Assembly (NCBI RefSeq): GCF_021134715.1
Contig: NC_060024.1
Span: 13,256,974-13,320,973 of the forward strand
DNA from: Daphnia pulex
Taxonomy: Eukaryota; Arthropoda; Branchiopoda; Diplostraca; Daphniidae
Direction of reading: 5' to 3'
Length of the DNA: 64,000 nucleotides
Under the pieces are notes generated by a model. It did no database searches. It was not told where the DNA came from and saw only the letters and a program-made list of their open reading frames with translations. Shown here piece after piece: positions 62,290-64,000 of this stretch; within the stretch, counting starts at the first letter, position 1, and each line of letters opens with the position of its first letter. The translations under genes and the position numbers were made by a program.

Positions 62290-63247
62290 ATGGAAGTTCA
62301 GACAAATAGTCACGACATACTTTCGGCCTCGTCGATAACGGCTGATTTCCAAGAACCTAACGATTGGACATATTCGATGAGAAGGGAAATGCAAGAAATT
62401 GTCAAAGGATTGTTCCTTGGGCCCTACTCGGTTGCAGTTCGATCCAAAGTATATGGTTTGCATAGATCTTTTATTCTTGCATTAGCCAATGTAATAAGTA
62501 TAACAACATTACCTTCTTATTTTTTTAAACCCCAGGAGAACTATCTTGAGACTCACGGAATCACTCATATCGTTTGTGTTAGACAAGACATTGAATCTCA
62601 CATGATCAAAACACATTTTGTTGATAAATTCCAGTAAATTAAATTATTCCAAACAAGGAACAAATTGTATGGACTTATTTGTATTGCACTTTTTCCTCAG
62701 ATACCTGGTTGTCAACGTGAAAGATTCAGTCACAGAAAATATCATTCAGCACTTCCAAAAAGTTAAAACTTTCTTGGATAGCTGTTTTTCTGCAGGAGGC
62801 AAAGCTCTTATTCACGGTAATGCTGGCATATCTCGAAGTGCTGCCATTGTTCTGGGCTTTCTTATGCAAAAATACTGCCTTGACTACAGGTATATTTCTC
62901 AACATTCATTCATATATAAGCAGTAAAGCATGACATTCTTTTCAAGCTCTGATCTAATTTTTTTATTTATTTACAGAGAGGCTTTCAGTTTAGTGCAACA
63001 GAGAAGGTTTTGCATTAATCCCAATGAAGGTAGGTATTTTTTTAAATTGTTGCATCTCAGTTCATTAGAATAATAGTCTCACATAGCTCAAACTCTCTTA
63101 ATAGGATTTGTTCAACAGTTAAAGGAATATGAACCTATCTACAAAGCAAACTGGAGTGTAACAAACAATGGTCAGTGCTCAAGGGAGCAAAGCACTTGGA
63201 AACGGAAGCGAGACAGTATCGAAAATGACGATGCTATGGACGAGTGA
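62290..63247 (+). CDS. Styx: STYX pseudophosphatase (serine/threonine/tyrosine-interacting protein)
   Basis: Catalytically dead dual-specificity phosphatase relative that binds phosphorylated partners; in mammals it is known to anchor ERK and to affect F-box proteins. Exons: 62290-62448, 62536-62633, 62701-62889, 62977-63029, 63105-63247. All borders are GT/AG with consistent phases, giving 213 residues. The signature loop reads HGNAGISRSA, with Gly125 where active phosphatases have the nucleophilic Cys; this Gly is the defining STYX feature and is not a new lesion. Other family landmarks are GLFLGPYSVA, HGITHIVCVRQ, YLVVNVKDS, YREAFSLVQQRRFCINPNEGFVQQL kept in pieces across exons, and a basic KRKRDS tail. 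Length is close to vertebrate STYX (about 220). It diverges from the 152-aa gene. Confidence 0.94.
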
Positions 63248-63269
63248 CGCGTTATCCGACATGAGAATC

Positions 63270-63275
63270 AATAAA
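63270..63275 (+). terminator. Polyadenylation signal of STYX
   Basis: AATAAA 23 nt after the STYX stop codon. Confidence 0.6.
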
Positions 63276-63555
63276 AACGTTTTGCGTATGCTGCACAATT
63301 TTTTCTTGACTGTTCCTTGAAGGAATAAAACAAGTGATTTTCAAATGGTTTGCAATCTTTTTAAGTCGATTACCGGTCCAAAGCTTTAATCCATTTATTT
63401 GACGACTAATAATTCAATGCAGTCTAGGAATATCAATCCAGCACCTAATATTTTACCTAAATACTCCCATACGATACGGTATTTAAGTTTCTATCTTCAA
63501 TTGTATTGCAACAACTAATCTAAGTGTAAATTACCGTCGAAGCATTTTATTTAGT

Positions 63556-63780
63556 CCAACGAAGGTAAAGTATTTGTTTAAACTATTGCGATTGAGTTCA
63601 CTGGAATATTTACAGATTCTATTCAACACTTGAAGGAATGTGAACCCATCTACCGCGCAAACTGAAGTGTAACAATTGCTCAAAAGAGTAAAGAACTTGA
63701 AAACGACCGAGACAGTAGGTATCGACGACGCTTTATATGGACGGTTGACATCCTGTATAAAATATGGGACAAAATGTTTT
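63556..63780 (+). pseudogene. Decayed partial copy of the STYX 3' end
   Basis: From CCAACGAAGGTAAAGTATTT onward the sequence follows the end of STYX exon 4, its last intron and exon 5 (63020-63270). Shared pieces include TTCAACA-TT-AAGGAAT-TGAACC-ATCTAC, GCAAACTG-AGTGTAACAA and a degraded GACAGTATCGA region. The frame meets a TGA just after the IYRAN stretch (CAAACTGAAG). There is no upstream phosphatase core. It is a tandem partial duplication because it retains intron sequence. Confidence 0.75.
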
Positions 63781-63851
63781 CCCGTTCTTGGCTGTGCCTC
63801 GACCCAATGATAAGAGTATTTTTTTTTCTTTCAGAAACTTTCGATCGGTGA

Positions 63852-63857
63852 TTTATT
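63852..63857 (-). terminator. Polyadenylation signal of the gene at the right edge
   Basis: Minus-strand AATAAA about 35 nt beyond the stop codon at 63891. Confidence 0.5.
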
Positions 63858-63890
63858 CGAATTAATATACTAGAAACGAGACTTGCTGAA

Positions 63891-64000
63891 TCAAAATCGC
63901 CGACCAAATAGACCACGGGCAACAGATGTAGCTGGTAGAATTTGTTTCTCTTGATTCATTCGTTCCATCAGTTCCTGTTGTTCCTGCACAGCAACAAAAT
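63891..64000 (-). CDS. C-terminal exon of an unidentified gene (partial)
   Basis: A minus-strand frame enters from beyond the window and ends TGA at 63891-63893. It reads ...EQQELMERMNQEKQ, then ILPATSVARGLFGRRF, a helical Glu/Gln-rich stretch followed by a basic aromatic end. A possible acceptor (GCTGTGCAG) lies at the extreme edge, so the exon may start near 63983. The nearby AATAAA supports a real gene end. The family is not recognised from this fragment. Confidence 0.5.
   Translation of the reverse strand, partial: FVAVQEQQELMERMNQEKQILPATSVARGLFGRRF

Noticed and set aside
62814-62843. Loss of the catalytic Cys in the phosphatase as a new pseudogenising mutation
   Set aside because: Gly at this site defines the STYX family, and the gene is otherwise intact.

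Overview
The window reads as nuclear DNA of an arthropod, most likely a branchiopod crustacean such as Daphnia. The support is compact GT/AG introns, long AT-rich intergenic stretches with many microsatellites, and three tandem ciliary-type opsins of the pteropsin class, a class I recall as expanded in Daphnia. No species-level claim can be proved from the sequence alone.

Layout. 1-10 kb is mostly gene-poor, with a possible membrane-protein exon (minus strand, ~1.3-1.6 kb) and copy 1 of a dispersed repeat (~1.74-3.19 kb). Three seven-exon opsin genes lie head to tail on the plus strand: A (10.46-16.27 kb), B (24.87-28.36 kb) and C (44.05-48.66 kb). All share exon phases, a TATA-type core promoter, an upstream ORF in the leader, a retinal-binding Lys, a Tyr at the 113 counterion site with Glu at 181, a Trp-Arg-Cys in place of the E/DRY triad, and an unusually long third extracellular loop. 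Between B and C, copy 2 of the dispersed repeat is split by a 2.34 kb foldback-type element with long inverted arms and flanking TA. Copy 3 of the repeat lies at ~50.7-52.0 kb.

The right-hand part is gene-dense. It holds an unrecognised three-exon gene (53.4-56.3 kb, plus), a SINA/SIAH-like RING E3 ligase (59.1-60.9 kb, minus), a small unrecognised protein gene (61.4-61.8 kb, minus), a STYX pseudophosphatase (62.3-63.2 kb, plus) diverging from it, a decayed partial copy of the STYX 3' end, and the last exon of a minus-strand gene running off the window.

How the genes work together: the opsins form one photoreceptor family whose membrane core is being homogenised (nearly identical short introns) while the cytoplasmic loop 3 and C-terminal tail diverge. 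This suggests similar light detection with different cytoplasmic coupling or regulation. The right-hand genes look like unrelated housekeeping or signalling genes; two of their promoter regions share a ~42 bp module with paired ATCGAT sites.
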